NCBI GenBank assembly: GCA_041628225.1
Contig: JBFKPQ010000041.1
Location: 1 to 18,892 of the forward strand
From: JBFKPQ01 sp041628225
GTDB taxonomy: Bacteria; Actinomycetota; Acidimicrobiia; Spongiisociales; JAENVV01
Direction of reading: 5' to 3'
Length of the DNA stretch: 18,892 nucleotides
Positions 8,401-14,708 of this stretch are shown in pieces. The number at the start of each line of letters is the position of its first letter. Position 1 is the first letter of the stretch. The notes beneath the pieces were generated by a model. That model saw only the letters and a program-made list of their open reading frames with translations, searched no databases and was not told where the DNA came from. Made by a program: the position numbers and the translations under genes.

Positions 8401-8885
8401 AGAGGATCGTCGAGCTGTTCGAAGAAGCCTACGAAGCGGTGGCCCGGCACTACGAGGAGTACTTCCAGATCCTGTTCCCGGGCGGGCGTGGCTCCTTGGT
8501 GCTCACCGAGCCGGACGACCGACTCACGACCGGTGTCGACATCAAGGCTCAGCCGCTGGGCAAGAAGGTCAGCCGCCTGCAGCTGCTGTCGGGCGGCGAA
8601 CGGTCGATGGCAGCTCTGGCGTTTCTGTTCGCCGTGTTCCGGGCACGTCCGTCTCCCTTCTATGTCATGGACGAGGTCGAGGCGGCACTCGACGACGCCA
8701 ATCTCCACCGGTTCCTCAACCTGGTCGACGACTTCCGGGCGACGGCGCAGCTGATGATCGTGACGCACCAGCAGCAGACCATGGAATGCGCCGACGTCCT
8801 GTACGGGGTGACGATGGAGCCCGGAGGTTCCTCCAAGGTCGTCGCCAAGCGGATGACCGGCCAGCTGGTCCTCGACCCGGCATAG
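5430..8885 (+). CDS. smc: Chromosome segregation protein SMC
   Basis: SMC is the ATPase arm of bacterial condensin, working with ScpA and ScpB to compact and separate chromosomes. The 1151-residue protein begins MYLKSLKLTGFKSFADRT, the standard SMC start, from a GTG. Walker A GPNGSGKSN is at about 31-39. Two long coiled coils rich in Ala, Glu and Arg flank a hinge at about 500-640, recognisable by VTGPLSAAL, AALGPWADGLVV and LRVVTPEGDLI. The ABC signature LLSGGERSMAALAF lies near 1050-1063 and Walker B FYVMDEVEAALDD near 1077-1090. Length is normal and no frame break is seen. No scpA or scpB is nearby. It is followed by ftsY after 10 nt, the usual actinobacterial pair, though ftsY may also have its own promoter. 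Confidence 0.97.
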   Translation: MYLKSLKLTGFKSFADRTRVELEPGVTVVVGPNGSGKSNIVDAIAWVMGTQSTKSLRTEKMEDVIFAGTATRPSLGRAEVTLTFDNGSGQLPVDMPEVSVTRRLYRDGSSDYAINGIDCRLMDVQELLADSGVGRHQHVIVGQGQLDAVLNAKPADHRAIIEEAAGILKHRLRKDRSIRRLERTDADVQRLLDILKELKRQIRPLKRQAEDFERYDDVKAEIRALRLFLAGEDLRHITSRLEAARAEHDELTSRTETAEAELTAVEASLEPLAEAAGEAGRALDRDTSAAARLETTAERLRSIASVAAERRRGMVSRLEGAGERRSDLIAEAEDLDGQLTSSLVAEQLAAEESERTERVLSALEDEERSLAEQEAMPTEGAVAIVRGDLRSLQSAHDRDSRERHQVSRRLETLKAQIDLESDEIDRTNRDIQDLDVTQGAAQKAAEAASGVRSREQGAFERAEEAAKTADLEMAAAAARAEALEAAVAGLADPEARRRAESTPSVTGPLSAALDIPDDLAGAVDAALGPWADGLVVSDPGALPDVVASLKSDGVGGIPMVARSEPTGEAAARDVAAQWGLDALLDRLGSNRDDGLAVALLGDVVVAEGWTAGWDLAQRHPHLRVVTPEGDLITSGGIRIAHPDGATPAMLESALVGLEAADQRAARARSRLLSARRAFEQSRQAERDALDALEAAEAKLAGSTEALARLQRSRAAIAEEVTRLEGRRLALAESGSEREEQIARLQKRLAALEGEEAERQKAWEALARRRQEVAERRDAARQARQSAAAAHGAVVERNAMLVRRLEEVRAELRDLDDHPVDPDEIAHLSQVEGHSRQALEVVRKHLDELRRRQVVLRDQAGTAGAKLAEARRRRDDLQHEVARSKDRLSKLGIEMAELRVRRESVAEALRRDADAEEEEAFAATRPELPEDLDLRDRLTELDSQLKRMGPVNPLAASEYRELSERHAFMQGQLDDLEQARDELKKVIRGLDERIVELFEEAYEAVARHYEEYFQILFPGGRGSLVLTEPDDRLTTGVDIKAQPLGKKVSRLQLLSGGERSMAALAFLFAVFRARPSPFYVMDEVEAALDDANLHRFLNLVDDFRATAQLMIVTHQQQTMECADVLYGVTMEPGGSSKVVAKRMTGQLVLDPA

Positions 8886-8888
8886 AAT
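8883..8888 (+). promoter_or_regulatory. Probable -10 element (TAGAAT) for leaderless ftsY, embedded in the smc stop codon
   Basis: TAGAAT includes the smc TAG stop and ends 7 nt before the ftsY GTG at 8896. The intervening bases carry no Shine-Dalgarno. It is close to the TATAAT consensus (5 of 6). No good -35 box is evident in the smc 3' end. Confidence 0.5.
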
Positions 8889-8895
8889 CTCAGCC

Positions 8896-9900
8896 GTGGA
8901 TCCCGTACTGATCGTCGTACTGATCGTCGCCGCCCTCGTGGCGGCATCAGCTGGTGTTGTGGTCGTGCGGCGTCGGCAAGGCGCCCTCGAAGCGTCACCG
9001 AAGGCGGCGCTGGCCCCCAAACGGTCGCTGGCGGATCGTCTCGTCAAGAGCCGGCAGGCGATCGGAAGTCGGATGCGCGAGGCGTTCGTCGCCGGTGACT
9101 CCGACGTGTGGGAAGGGATCGAGGAGGCCCTGATCGCGGCCGACGTCGGCGTGGCGACCGCCTCCCACGTCGTCGAACGGGTTCGGACCAGGCATCCCCA
9201 GGGCCACGACGAGGCACTGGCGGCCCTTCGATCCGAGCTACTGGCCGTTCTCGGACCCAAAGACCGCTCGATACGTCACGACGGTGCACCATCGGTGATC
9301 GTCGTGGTCGGCGTGAACGGCGTCGGAAAGACCACGACGATCGCCAAGCTGGCCGCTCGGCTTCGGGAGGATGGCGTCAGCTCCCTGCTCGGGGCGGCCG
9401 ACACCTTTCGTGCGGCCGCCGACGCGCAGCTACGGACCTGGGCCGACCGGGTGGGCGTCGACATCGTCGCAGCCGAGCAAGGAGCCGACCCTGCATCTGT
9501 GGCGTTCGATGCGTACACCGCCGCCAAGGCGCGCGGTCTGGATGCGGTCATCGTCGATACGGCCGGACGCTTGCACTCCAAGCAGAATCTCATGGCCGAA
9601 CTCGGGAAGATCGTCCGGGTACTCGAACGAGAAGCGCGGAAGATCGACGAAGTCCTGCTCGTACTCGACGCCACCACCGGCCAGAACGGACTGGCGCAGG
9701 CCCAGCAGTTCACGGACACCGTCGGGGTCACCGGCATCGTCTTGACGAAGATGGACGGGACCGCCAAGGGCGGCATCGCCATCGGCGTGGAGCAGGCACT
9801 GGGTATCCCCGTCAAGTTCATCGGAGTCGGCGAAGGCGTCGACGATCTGGTTCGGTTCGAGCCCGAGGATTTTGTCGACGCGCTGCTCGCCGACGCCTGA
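8896..9900 (+). CDS. ftsY: Signal recognition particle receptor FtsY with N-terminal membrane helix
   Basis: FtsY is the SRP receptor GTPase that docks ribosome-nascent chains at the membrane. The 334-residue protein opens with a hydrophobic segment (about residues 4-24) followed by RRR, a likely transmembrane anchor in place of the acidic A domain of E. coli. The N domain follows (about 45-125), then the G domain: GVNGVGKTT at 139-147, DTFRAAAD at 169-176, DTAGR at 221-225, TKMDG at 284-288 and the closing GEG loop at 312-314. All GTPase motifs are intact. The start is GTG 8896, which keeps the anchor helix complete and lies 7 nt after a -10-like hexamer. It is downstream of smc by 10 nt. 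ffh is not in the window. Confidence 0.97.
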   Translation: MDPVLIVVLIVAALVAASAGVVVVRRRQGALEASPKAALAPKRSLADRLVKSRQAIGSRMREAFVAGDSDVWEGIEEALIAADVGVATASHVVERVRTRHPQGHDEALAALRSELLAVLGPKDRSIRHDGAPSVIVVVGVNGVGKTTTIAKLAARLREDGVSSLLGAADTFRAAADAQLRTWADRVGVDIVAAEQGADPASVAFDAYTAAKARGLDAVIVDTAGRLHSKQNLMAELGKIVRVLEREARKIDEVLLVLDATTGQNGLAQAQQFTDTVGVTGIVLTKMDGTAKGGIAIGVEQALGIPVKFIGVGEGVDDLVRFEPEDFVDALLADA

Positions 9901-9926
9901 CCGGCCGACGCGCCAGTATGAGGTCC

Positions 9927-10322
9927 ATGAACGTCACCGACCCCCAATTGGTAGAGGCGGCCCGCGAGGTGGCCCGGAGCGCGCACGCGCCCTATTCGCG
10001 ATTTCGGGTGGGCGCGGCCGTCGTCACCGACTCGGGCGACGTCGTCACGGGCGTCAACGTGGAGAACGCCGCCTACGGCTCGACCATCTGCGCGGAAGCG
10101 AACGCCATCACGTCGGCGGTGACTTCGGGAGCCAAGCGCATCCGCACCGTGGCCGTGGCGTGCATCGACGCCGAGTCGGAAGCCGACGCCTATCCGTGCG
10201 GGAACTGCCGGCAGATCATGAACGAGTTCGGCGTCTCGAAGGTCATCGTCACGTCGGGAACGGGCGAGGTGCACCAGCACACCCTGTCGGAGCTGCTGCC
10301 GCACGGTTTCAAGCTGCTCTAG
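9927..10322 (+). CDS. cdd: Cytidine deaminase (small tetrameric type)
   Basis: Cdd hydrolyses cytidine or deoxycytidine to uridine or deoxyuridine in pyrimidine salvage. The 131-residue product has the zinc motif CAE (Cys55, catalytic Glu57) and PCGNC (Cys91, Cys94), plus the substrate loop APYSRFRVGAA and NVENAAYGSTICAEA. Three zinc cysteines and this length mark the homotetrameric class. I chose ATG 9927 because MNVTDPQLVEAA matches the normal start of the family and GAGG lies just upstream, though at only 3 nt. ATG 9918 (three residues more) is possible. The gene lies 26 nt after ftsY and overlaps the following DUF3052-like gene by one base. Other salvage genes (deoA, punA, upp) lie within 7 kb on the opposite strand. 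Confidence 0.95.
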   Translation: MNVTDPQLVEAAREVARSAHAPYSRFRVGAAVVTDSGDVVTGVNVENAAYGSTICAEANAITSAVTSGAKRIRTVAVACIDAESEADAYPCGNCRQIMNEFGVSKVIVTSGTGEVHQHTLSELLPHGFKLL

Positions 10323-10726
10323 TGGCCGGCTACTCGGGTACGCCTCTCGCTCGCAAGCTCGGCATCTCGGAAGGCACGCGCTTCTCGCTCGTCGGTGCGC
10401 AACCCGGCTTCGCCATCCCGGACCTGCCTCCGGCGGTGGTGTTGAGTCGCGACGAAGCCGACACGATCCTCGTGTTTTGCGTCGACCGCTCAGAACTCGC
10501 CAGCCGACTGCGCGAGGCGCTGGGCCGGATTCCGGCGTCGGGTTCGGTGTGGGTGGCCTGGCCGAAGAAGGCATCCGGAGTGCCCACCGACCTGTCGTTC
10601 GCGGTCGTTCAGGAGGCTGGGCTGTCCGCCGGCGTCGTCGACACGAAGATTGCCGCAATCGACGACACCTGGTCGAGCCTCCGATCCATGGTTCGCGCGG
10701 TGGACCGGCCCACCTGGCGGTCATGA
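10322..10726 (+). CDS. DUF3052-like conserved protein of unknown function
   Basis: The 134-residue product begins MAGYSGTPLARKLGISEGTR and carries VWVAWPKKASGVPTDLS (about 76-92), then VQEAGLSAGVVDTKIAAIDDTWSSL. These segments match, from memory, a small actinobacterial family annotated DUF3052, whose fold resembles part of a nucleotide-binding or methyltransferase-like domain; no activity is established. It is predicted to be soluble, with no signal peptide or membrane helix. The GTG start shares its G with the last base of the cdd stop (TAGTG), so the two genes are almost certainly co-translated, which hints at a link with pyrimidine salvage but does not prove it. Its 3' end overlaps etfA, convergent, by 6 nt. 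The assignment as a real gene is firm; function is unknown. Confidence 0.8.
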   Translation: MAGYSGTPLARKLGISEGTRFSLVGAQPGFAIPDLPPAVVLSRDEADTILVFCVDRSELASRLREALGRIPASGSVWVAWPKKASGVPTDLSFAVVQEAGLSAGVVDTKIAAIDDTWSSLRSMVRAVDRPTWRS

Positions 10727-11674
10727 ACGGCCGTTCAACTCCTCGATCAACTTGGGAAGGACCTGGTGGACATCGCCGACGATCCCGAGGTCGGCCACAC
10801 CGAAGATCGGTGCGTCCTCGTCCTTGTTGATCGCGATGATCACCTTGGAGTCCTTCATGCCGACGAGATGCTGCATGGCGCCAGACACACCGCACGCGAT
10901 GTACACGTCCGGCTTGACCGTCTTGCCGGTCTGCCCGACCTGTTTGGCGTACGGCACCCAGCCGGCATCGACGATCGCCCGGGTGGCGCCCGTGGCCGCC
11001 TTGAGCGGCTTGGCAACCTGTTCGACCATGTCGAAGGCTTCGGCCGAACCGAGACCTCGGCCGCCCGAGACGATGACGGCTGCCTCTTCGAGCTTCGGTC
11101 CAGCCGTCTCCTCGACGAACGAACCGGTCACCCTGTCTTGGCCACCATGTCCGGCATCGCCCAGTGCGACGGGCACCACGTCGGGCGTCGCGTCGGCTCC
11201 CGGCTCGGCGACGAATGACTTCGGACGGACGACCACGAGGTGGGGGCTATCGGCCGTGAACACCGTGTCGACGAGGGTCGATCCACCGAAGATCTCGTTG
11301 GTGACCGTCACGGAGTCACCGGAGACCTGCACGTCGACGGCGTTGGAGATGATGGGGCGACCGAGTCGAGCCGATAGGCGGCCGACCACGTCGCGATCGG
11401 TGTAGGTCAGACCGAACATGACGACGTCGGGATGGTGCTGACCGATCAGGTCGGCCAGAGCCGCCGCGGCGCCGGCGATCCCGAGCGCACCTTCGGGCCG
11501 GTCGATGTGATACACCGTCGACGCGCCGTGCCGACCCAGTTCCGCGAAGCTGGCTTCGGAGCCGGATCCGAAGTAGACCGCCGCGGTGTCACCCCAAGCT
11601 CGCGCCTTGGTGAGCATCTCGAGGCCGATCGTGGCCGGGCTCCCGTTGGACTCTTCTATGAATACCCAGGCCAT
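10721..11674 (-). CDS. etfA: Electron transfer flavoprotein alpha subunit
   Basis: EtfA binds FAD and, with EtfB, carries electrons from acyl-CoA and other dehydrogenases towards the quinone pool. The 317-residue protein has the N-terminal alpha/beta domain and the C-terminal FAD domain: SGGRGLG at 203-209, VDAGW near 235-239, QVGQTGKTVKPDVYIACG from 245, SGAMQHLVGM up to 273, and AINKDEDAPIF at 281-291. All are at expected places and the length is typical. It follows etfB after a single base, so the pair is co-translated. The 3' end overlaps the DUF3052-like gene by 6 nt. No ETF-quinone oxidoreductase, FixC-like or acyl-CoA dehydrogenase gene is in the window, so the partner enzymes are elsewhere. 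Confidence 0.96.
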   Translation of the reverse strand: MAWVFIEESNGSPATIGLEMLTKARAWGDTAAVYFGSGSEASFAELGRHGASTVYHIDRPEGALGIAGAAAALADLIGQHHPDVVMFGLTYTDRDVVGRLSARLGRPIISNAVDVQVSGDSVTVTNEIFGGSTLVDTVFTADSPHLVVVRPKSFVAEPGADATPDVVPVALGDAGHGGQDRVTGSFVEETAGPKLEEAAVIVSGGRGLGSAEAFDMVEQVAKPLKAATGATRAIVDAGWVPYAKQVGQTGKTVKPDVYIACGVSGAMQHLVGMKDSKVIIAINKDEDAPIFGVADLGIVGDVHQVLPKLIEELNGRS

Positions 11675-11675
11675 G

Positions 11676-12434
11676 TCAGATCACCTTCGCTTGTTCGAGC
11701 AGCGCCACGATCTTCAGGTGGGCGTCGCCCTCGTCGACGACCACCTCGCCGCCGGAGCGCTCGGGGGCCGGGCGGACGGCTGTGATGGATTGTCCGGATT
11801 CGACGCCCACGTCGAGGTCGGCGGCCGACAGTTGGTCGATCGGTTTCTTCTTGGCGTCCATGATGCCTTTGAAGGTCGGGTAGCGGGGTTCGACGACGCC
11901 GGCCGTGACCGACACCAATGCCGGTGCATCGGCCTCGACGCTGTCATAACCCGTGGCGGTCTGCCGGTTGATCTTGATCGTGCCGTCCTCGACGGCGACG
12001 CTCTTGGCATAGGTGAGCGCGGGGACGCCCAGCAACTCGGCGATCTGCTGCGGTACCACACCCGAGTAACCGTCCGTGGATTCGGTCCCGGCGATGACCA
12101 GGTCGAAGCCTTCTCGCTGGATGGCGGCCGCCAGCACCCGAGCCGTCGTGAGCGAATCCGAGCCCTTGAGCTCGCCGTCGTCGACGACGACAGCTTTCCC
12201 TGCTCCCATCGCGAGCGCCTGGCGGATACCGTTGAGGTTGCCGGCCGGGCCCATGGAAACGAGGGTGACCGAACCGTCGGTCTGCTCGGCCAGCTGCAGT
12301 CCGATCTCCACCCCGTAGCGGTCTGTGTCGTCGAGCACCTGTTCGGGCGGTCGGACGAGATAGTGCGTATCGGGGTCCAGATGATACGGCGATGCCGGAT
12401 CGGGGATCTGCTTGACGCAGACGGCGATTCTCAT
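11676..12434 (-). CDS. etfB: Electron transfer flavoprotein beta subunit
   Basis: EtfB forms the heterodimer with EtfA, binds AMP in classical ETFs and provides the recognition loop for partner dehydrogenases. The 252-residue product starts MRIAVCVKQIPDP, the standard EtfB opening. The nucleotide-binding segment GTESTDGYSG is at 116-125 and the recognition loop EPRYPTFKGIMDAKKKP at 182-198, with Phe where many homologues have Leu. It looks like the non-bifurcating type by length and loop, although that distinction needs alignment. ATG 12434 is supported by AAGGAG 5 nt upstream. It is the first gene of etfBA, separated from punA by 82 nt that contain a -10-like TAACAT. Confidence 0.96.
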   Translation of the reverse strand: MRIAVCVKQIPDPASPYHLDPDTHYLVRPPEQVLDDTDRYGVEIGLQLAEQTDGSVTLVSMGPAGNLNGIRQALAMGAGKAVVVDDGELKGSDSLTTARVLAAAIQREGFDLVIAGTESTDGYSGVVPQQIAELLGVPALTYAKSVAVEDGTIKINRQTATGYDSVEADAPALVSVTAGVVEPRYPTFKGIMDAKKKPIDQLSAADLDVGVESGQSITAVRPAPERSGGEVVVDEGDAHLKIVALLEQAKVI

Positions 12435-12439
12435 GCCTG

Positions 12440-12445
12440 CTCCTT
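12440..12445 (-). promoter_or_regulatory. Ribosome binding site for etfB (AAGGAG)
   Basis: On the minus strand AAGGAG stands 5 nt before the ATG at 12434 and fixes that start. Confidence 0.75.
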
Positions 12446-12461
12446 GACGTTGGCGCAGAGA

Positions 12462-12467
12462 ATGTTA
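12462..12467 (-). promoter_or_regulatory. Possible -10 element (TAACAT) for etfBA
   Basis: In the 82-nt gap between punA and etfB the minus strand has TAACAT, fitting TANNNT, with a leader of about 20 nt to the etfB ribosome site and start. A weak TTCGGA lies about 18 nt upstream. The gap also contains a self-complementary 10-mer at 12494-12503 that has no loop or T-run. Confidence 0.4.
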
Positions 12468-12516
12468 ACCCTCGTTCACGGGCTGTCCGAATCGCCCGCG
12501 GGCCGTTCTGGTTCCC

Positions 12517-13335
12517 CTACAGAGCCGGCAGCAGAGCGTCGAGCAGGGTGGTGAAACGGTCGCGTGCGGTGGCTGCCGTCTCCTTCACCTCTTCGTGAGA
12601 GAGGGGCGTGGCGGAGATGCCCGCCGCGAGGTTCGTCACGAGGGACAGAGCTACGACACGGGCTCCCATGTGGCGGGCGGCGATCGTCTCAGGAACGGTC
12701 GACATGCCGACGAGATCGGCACCGAGGCGTTTGGCCATCTGCACTTCTGCGGGTGTCTCGTAACTCGGCCCCGAGAACCACGCGTAAACACCCTCCTTGA
12801 GCGGCACGCCGACGTCGGTTCCGACCTGGTGCGCCAGGCTACGGAGTTCGGGGTCGTAGGCGGCTGACATGTCCGGGAAACGCGGTCCGAGCCGGTCGTC
12901 GTTCGGCCCCATCAACGGGTTGCGGCCCGTCAGGTTGAGATGGTCGCGTATCGCCACCAGGTCGCCTGGCTCGAGTCCGTCGCCTGCACCGCCGGCGGCG
13001 TTCGTGAGCAACACGATGTCGCATCCGGCGAGAACGGCGGCGCGAACGCCGAATACCACCGTATCCAGTCCGTGACCTTCGTAGTAGTGGGCCCGGCCTG
13101 AGAACAGGAGTGTCGGGCTCTCGCCGAACGTGGTCGAGTAGAGCGTTCCGGCGTGCCCCGCCACACCGACCGTCGGCATCTCCGGGATCTCCGCATACGG
13201 GAGCACCACCGTGTTCGGCAGGGCGGCGGCGTAGTCGCCCAGACCCGAACCGAGGACCACGGCGATGCGATGCCGCTGGTGAGGAGTCTTCGAAGCGATG
13301 TATGCGGCGGCGGCCTGCAGCACGTGATAGGTCAT
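12517..13335 (-). CDS. punA: Purine-nucleoside phosphorylase (trimeric class)
   Basis: PunA splits inosine, guanosine and their deoxy forms with phosphate into base and (deoxy)ribose-1-phosphate. The 272-residue length and motifs are those of the trimeric class: VLGSGLG at 27-33 with Ser30, GHAG with His61, GRAHYYEG at 80-87, TNAAGG at 111-116, SYETPAE at 191-197, GMSTVPE at 210-216 and VTNLAAG at 233-239. Asn235 is the purine-contacting residue of the 6-oxopurine-specific enzymes. The ATG overlaps the deoA stop by 4 nt (ATGA on the minus strand), so the two phosphorylases are translationally coupled. MTA phosphorylase is a related possibility, but Asn in the base pocket and the GMSTVPE motif favour PNP. 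Confidence 0.94.
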   Translation of the reverse strand: MTYHVLQAAAAYIASKTPHQRHRIAVVLGSGLGDYAAALPNTVVLPYAEIPEMPTVGVAGHAGTLYSTTFGESPTLLFSGRAHYYEGHGLDTVVFGVRAAVLAGCDIVLLTNAAGGAGDGLEPGDLVAIRDHLNLTGRNPLMGPNDDRLGPRFPDMSAAYDPELRSLAHQVGTDVGVPLKEGVYAWFSGPSYETPAEVQMAKRLGADLVGMSTVPETIAARHMGARVVALSLVTNLAAGISATPLSHEEVKETAATARDRFTTLLDALLPAL

Positions 13336-14633
13336 GCCGTGATCCTTTCGATGATGAGCTCGGCCTCTGCCACCTCACCCATGGTCCAGGCCTCTTCGAG
13401 GAGCACGAGCGCCCCCTGCAGCCGATCGTCGTCACGGTACGCCAAGGTGGCAAGCGGCTCGTCGACGGCCACGGTCGTCCCGGCTTTGGCGTGGACGGTG
13501 ATACCAACCCCGGGGTCGATCACGTCTTCTTTGCGCTCCCTTCCGGCGCCGAGGCGCATGGCTGCCACGCCGATCGCCAGGGCGTCACACCCGCCGATGG
13601 TTCCCGCCTCCTTCGCTCGGAACTCATGGCGGCTCGGCGCATCTGGCAGGACCGCCGGATCTTCCAGGACGGCCCGGTCGCCGCCCTGGGCTTCGATGAC
13701 CGACCCAAAGACGTCGAGTGCAGCTCCCGAGGCCACGGCCTCCATCAGCTGTTGGCGGGCGTCGGCTTCGTCGGACGCGAGGCCACCGAGCACCAGCATC
13801 TCGGCACCCAGGGCCAGCGTGATCTCCGTCAGGTCGTCAGGGCCCTCGCCACGCAAGACGTCGATGGACTCCCGGATCTCGTTGGCGTTGCCGACTTCAT
13901 CGCCCAAGGGCTCGTCCATGGCCGTCAGGAGTGCGACGACCCGGGTGCCGGCTGCCTCGCCGATGCCGACCATGGTCGAGGCGAGGATGCGGGCGGCCGC
14001 GACGTCCTTCATGAAGGCACCTTTGCCCACCTTGACGTCGAGGACGAGGCCGTCGAGGTCCTCGGCCAGTTTCTTCGACATGATCGACGACGAGATGAGG
14101 GGTATCGATGGGACGGTGCCCGTCGCGTCCCGGAGGCCGTACAGCTTGCGATCGGCGGGTACGAGGGTCTCGGACTGCCCTGCCAGCACGAGGCCCGTCG
14201 AACGCAGAATCGTCGCGAACCGTTCAGGGTCGAGACCGGTGGTGAAGCCTGGGATGGATTCGAGCTTGTCCAACGTGCCGCCGGTATGTCCGAGGCCTCG
14301 TCCCGACATCATGGGGATGATGCCTCCGCATGCTGTGACCATCGGAGCCAGCGGGATCGACACCTTGTCGCCGACGCCACCGGTCGAGTGCTTGTCCAGG
14401 ATCGGCCCGTCGATGTCGGTCCAGTCGAGGACATCGCCCGAGTGCAGCATGGCGTCGGTCCAGACGGCCAGCTCCTCCGCGCCGAGACCGTTCAGGAAGA
14501 TGGCCATCAACATCGCCGACATCTGGTAGTCCGTGACCGAGCCCGCCGTGTAGGACGTGATGAGCCAACGTATCTCGTTGGCGGTCAACACCCCGCCGTC
14601 GCGCTTTCGTTCGATCAGTTCGACTGCTGTCAC
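13332..14633 (-). CDS. deoA: Thymidine/pyrimidine-nucleoside phosphorylase
   Basis: This enzyme cleaves thymidine, deoxyuridine or uridine to base and sugar-1-phosphate. The 433-residue product has the phosphate-binding DKHSTGGVGDKVSIPLAP at 80-97 and the family signature SGRGLGHTGGTLDKLES at 110-126. Further pocket residues are RDATGTV at 168-174 and SIMSKK at 183-188, and the C-terminal lobe contains ITVHAKAGTTVAVDEPLA. Whether it prefers thymidine only (DeoA) or also uridine (Pdp) cannot be read securely. The GTG start has GGGAG 5 nt upstream. It is the first gene of deoA-punA and diverges from the sugar-phosphate mutase across 75 nt, which suggests shared control of nucleoside breakdown and use of the released pentose phosphate. 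Confidence 0.94.
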   Translation of the reverse strand: MTAVELIERKRDGGVLTANEIRWLITSYTAGSVTDYQMSAMLMAIFLNGLGAEELAVWTDAMLHSGDVLDWTDIDGPILDKHSTGGVGDKVSIPLAPMVTACGGIIPMMSGRGLGHTGGTLDKLESIPGFTTGLDPERFATILRSTGLVLAGQSETLVPADRKLYGLRDATGTVPSIPLISSSIMSKKLAEDLDGLVLDVKVGKGAFMKDVAAARILASTMVGIGEAAGTRVVALLTAMDEPLGDEVGNANEIRESIDVLRGEGPDDLTEITLALGAEMLVLGGLASDEADARQQLMEAVASGAALDVFGSVIEAQGGDRAVLEDPAVLPDAPSRHEFRAKEAGTIGGCDALAIGVAAMRLGAGRERKEDVIDPGVGITVHAKAGTTVAVDEPLATLAYRDDDRLQGALVLLEEAWTMGEVAEAELIIERITA

Positions 14634-14660
14634 CGGTGCTCCCGGACTCGGGTTTTCGCG

Positions 14661-14666
14661 AGGCTA
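14661..14666 (-). promoter_or_regulatory. Possible -10 element (TAGCCT) for deoA-punA
   Basis: On the minus strand TAGCCT fits TANNNT and would give a leader of about 20 nt that includes the GGGAG ribosome site before GTG 14633. No -35 match is convincing. Confidence 0.35.
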
Positions 14667-14694
14667 CCCGCCAGGTCGGCGAGGGGGTCGTCGT

Positions 14695-14700
14695 TAGACT
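14695..14700 (+). promoter_or_regulatory. Probable -10 element (TAGACT) for a leaderless mutase transcript
   Basis: TAGACT ends 8 nt before the ATG at 14709 with no Shine-Dalgarno between. It lies back to back with the deoA promoter region in a 75-nt divergent gap. Confidence 0.45.
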
Positions 14701-14708
14701 CGGCTTGA

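Noticed and set aside
7071..9260. Long minus-strand open frame (729 codons) opposite smc and ftsY
   Set aside because: It contains no recognisable domain, and smc and ftsY on the plus strand have complete motifs. Long antisense frames are common in GC-rich DNA.
9108..10322. Plus-strand frame that could be read as a 404-residue protein ending in cytidine deaminase
   Set aside because: Its first two thirds are an Arg/Gly-rich out-of-frame reading of ftsY; only the part from about 9927 resembles a protein family.
12494..12503. Self-complementary GCCCGCGGGC between punA and etfB as a terminator
   Set aside because: It has no loop and no following T-run; a 5-bp stem with 10-nt loop next to it is too weak.
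11586..12554. Plus-strand 322-codon frame opposite etfB
   Set aside because: Shadow of a well-supported EtfB with its own ribosome site; no family resemblance.
13110..14708. Plus-strand 532-codon frame opposite deoA and punA
   Set aside because: Low-complexity Arg/Ser/His composition with no motifs; both minus-strand genes carry full catalytic signatures.
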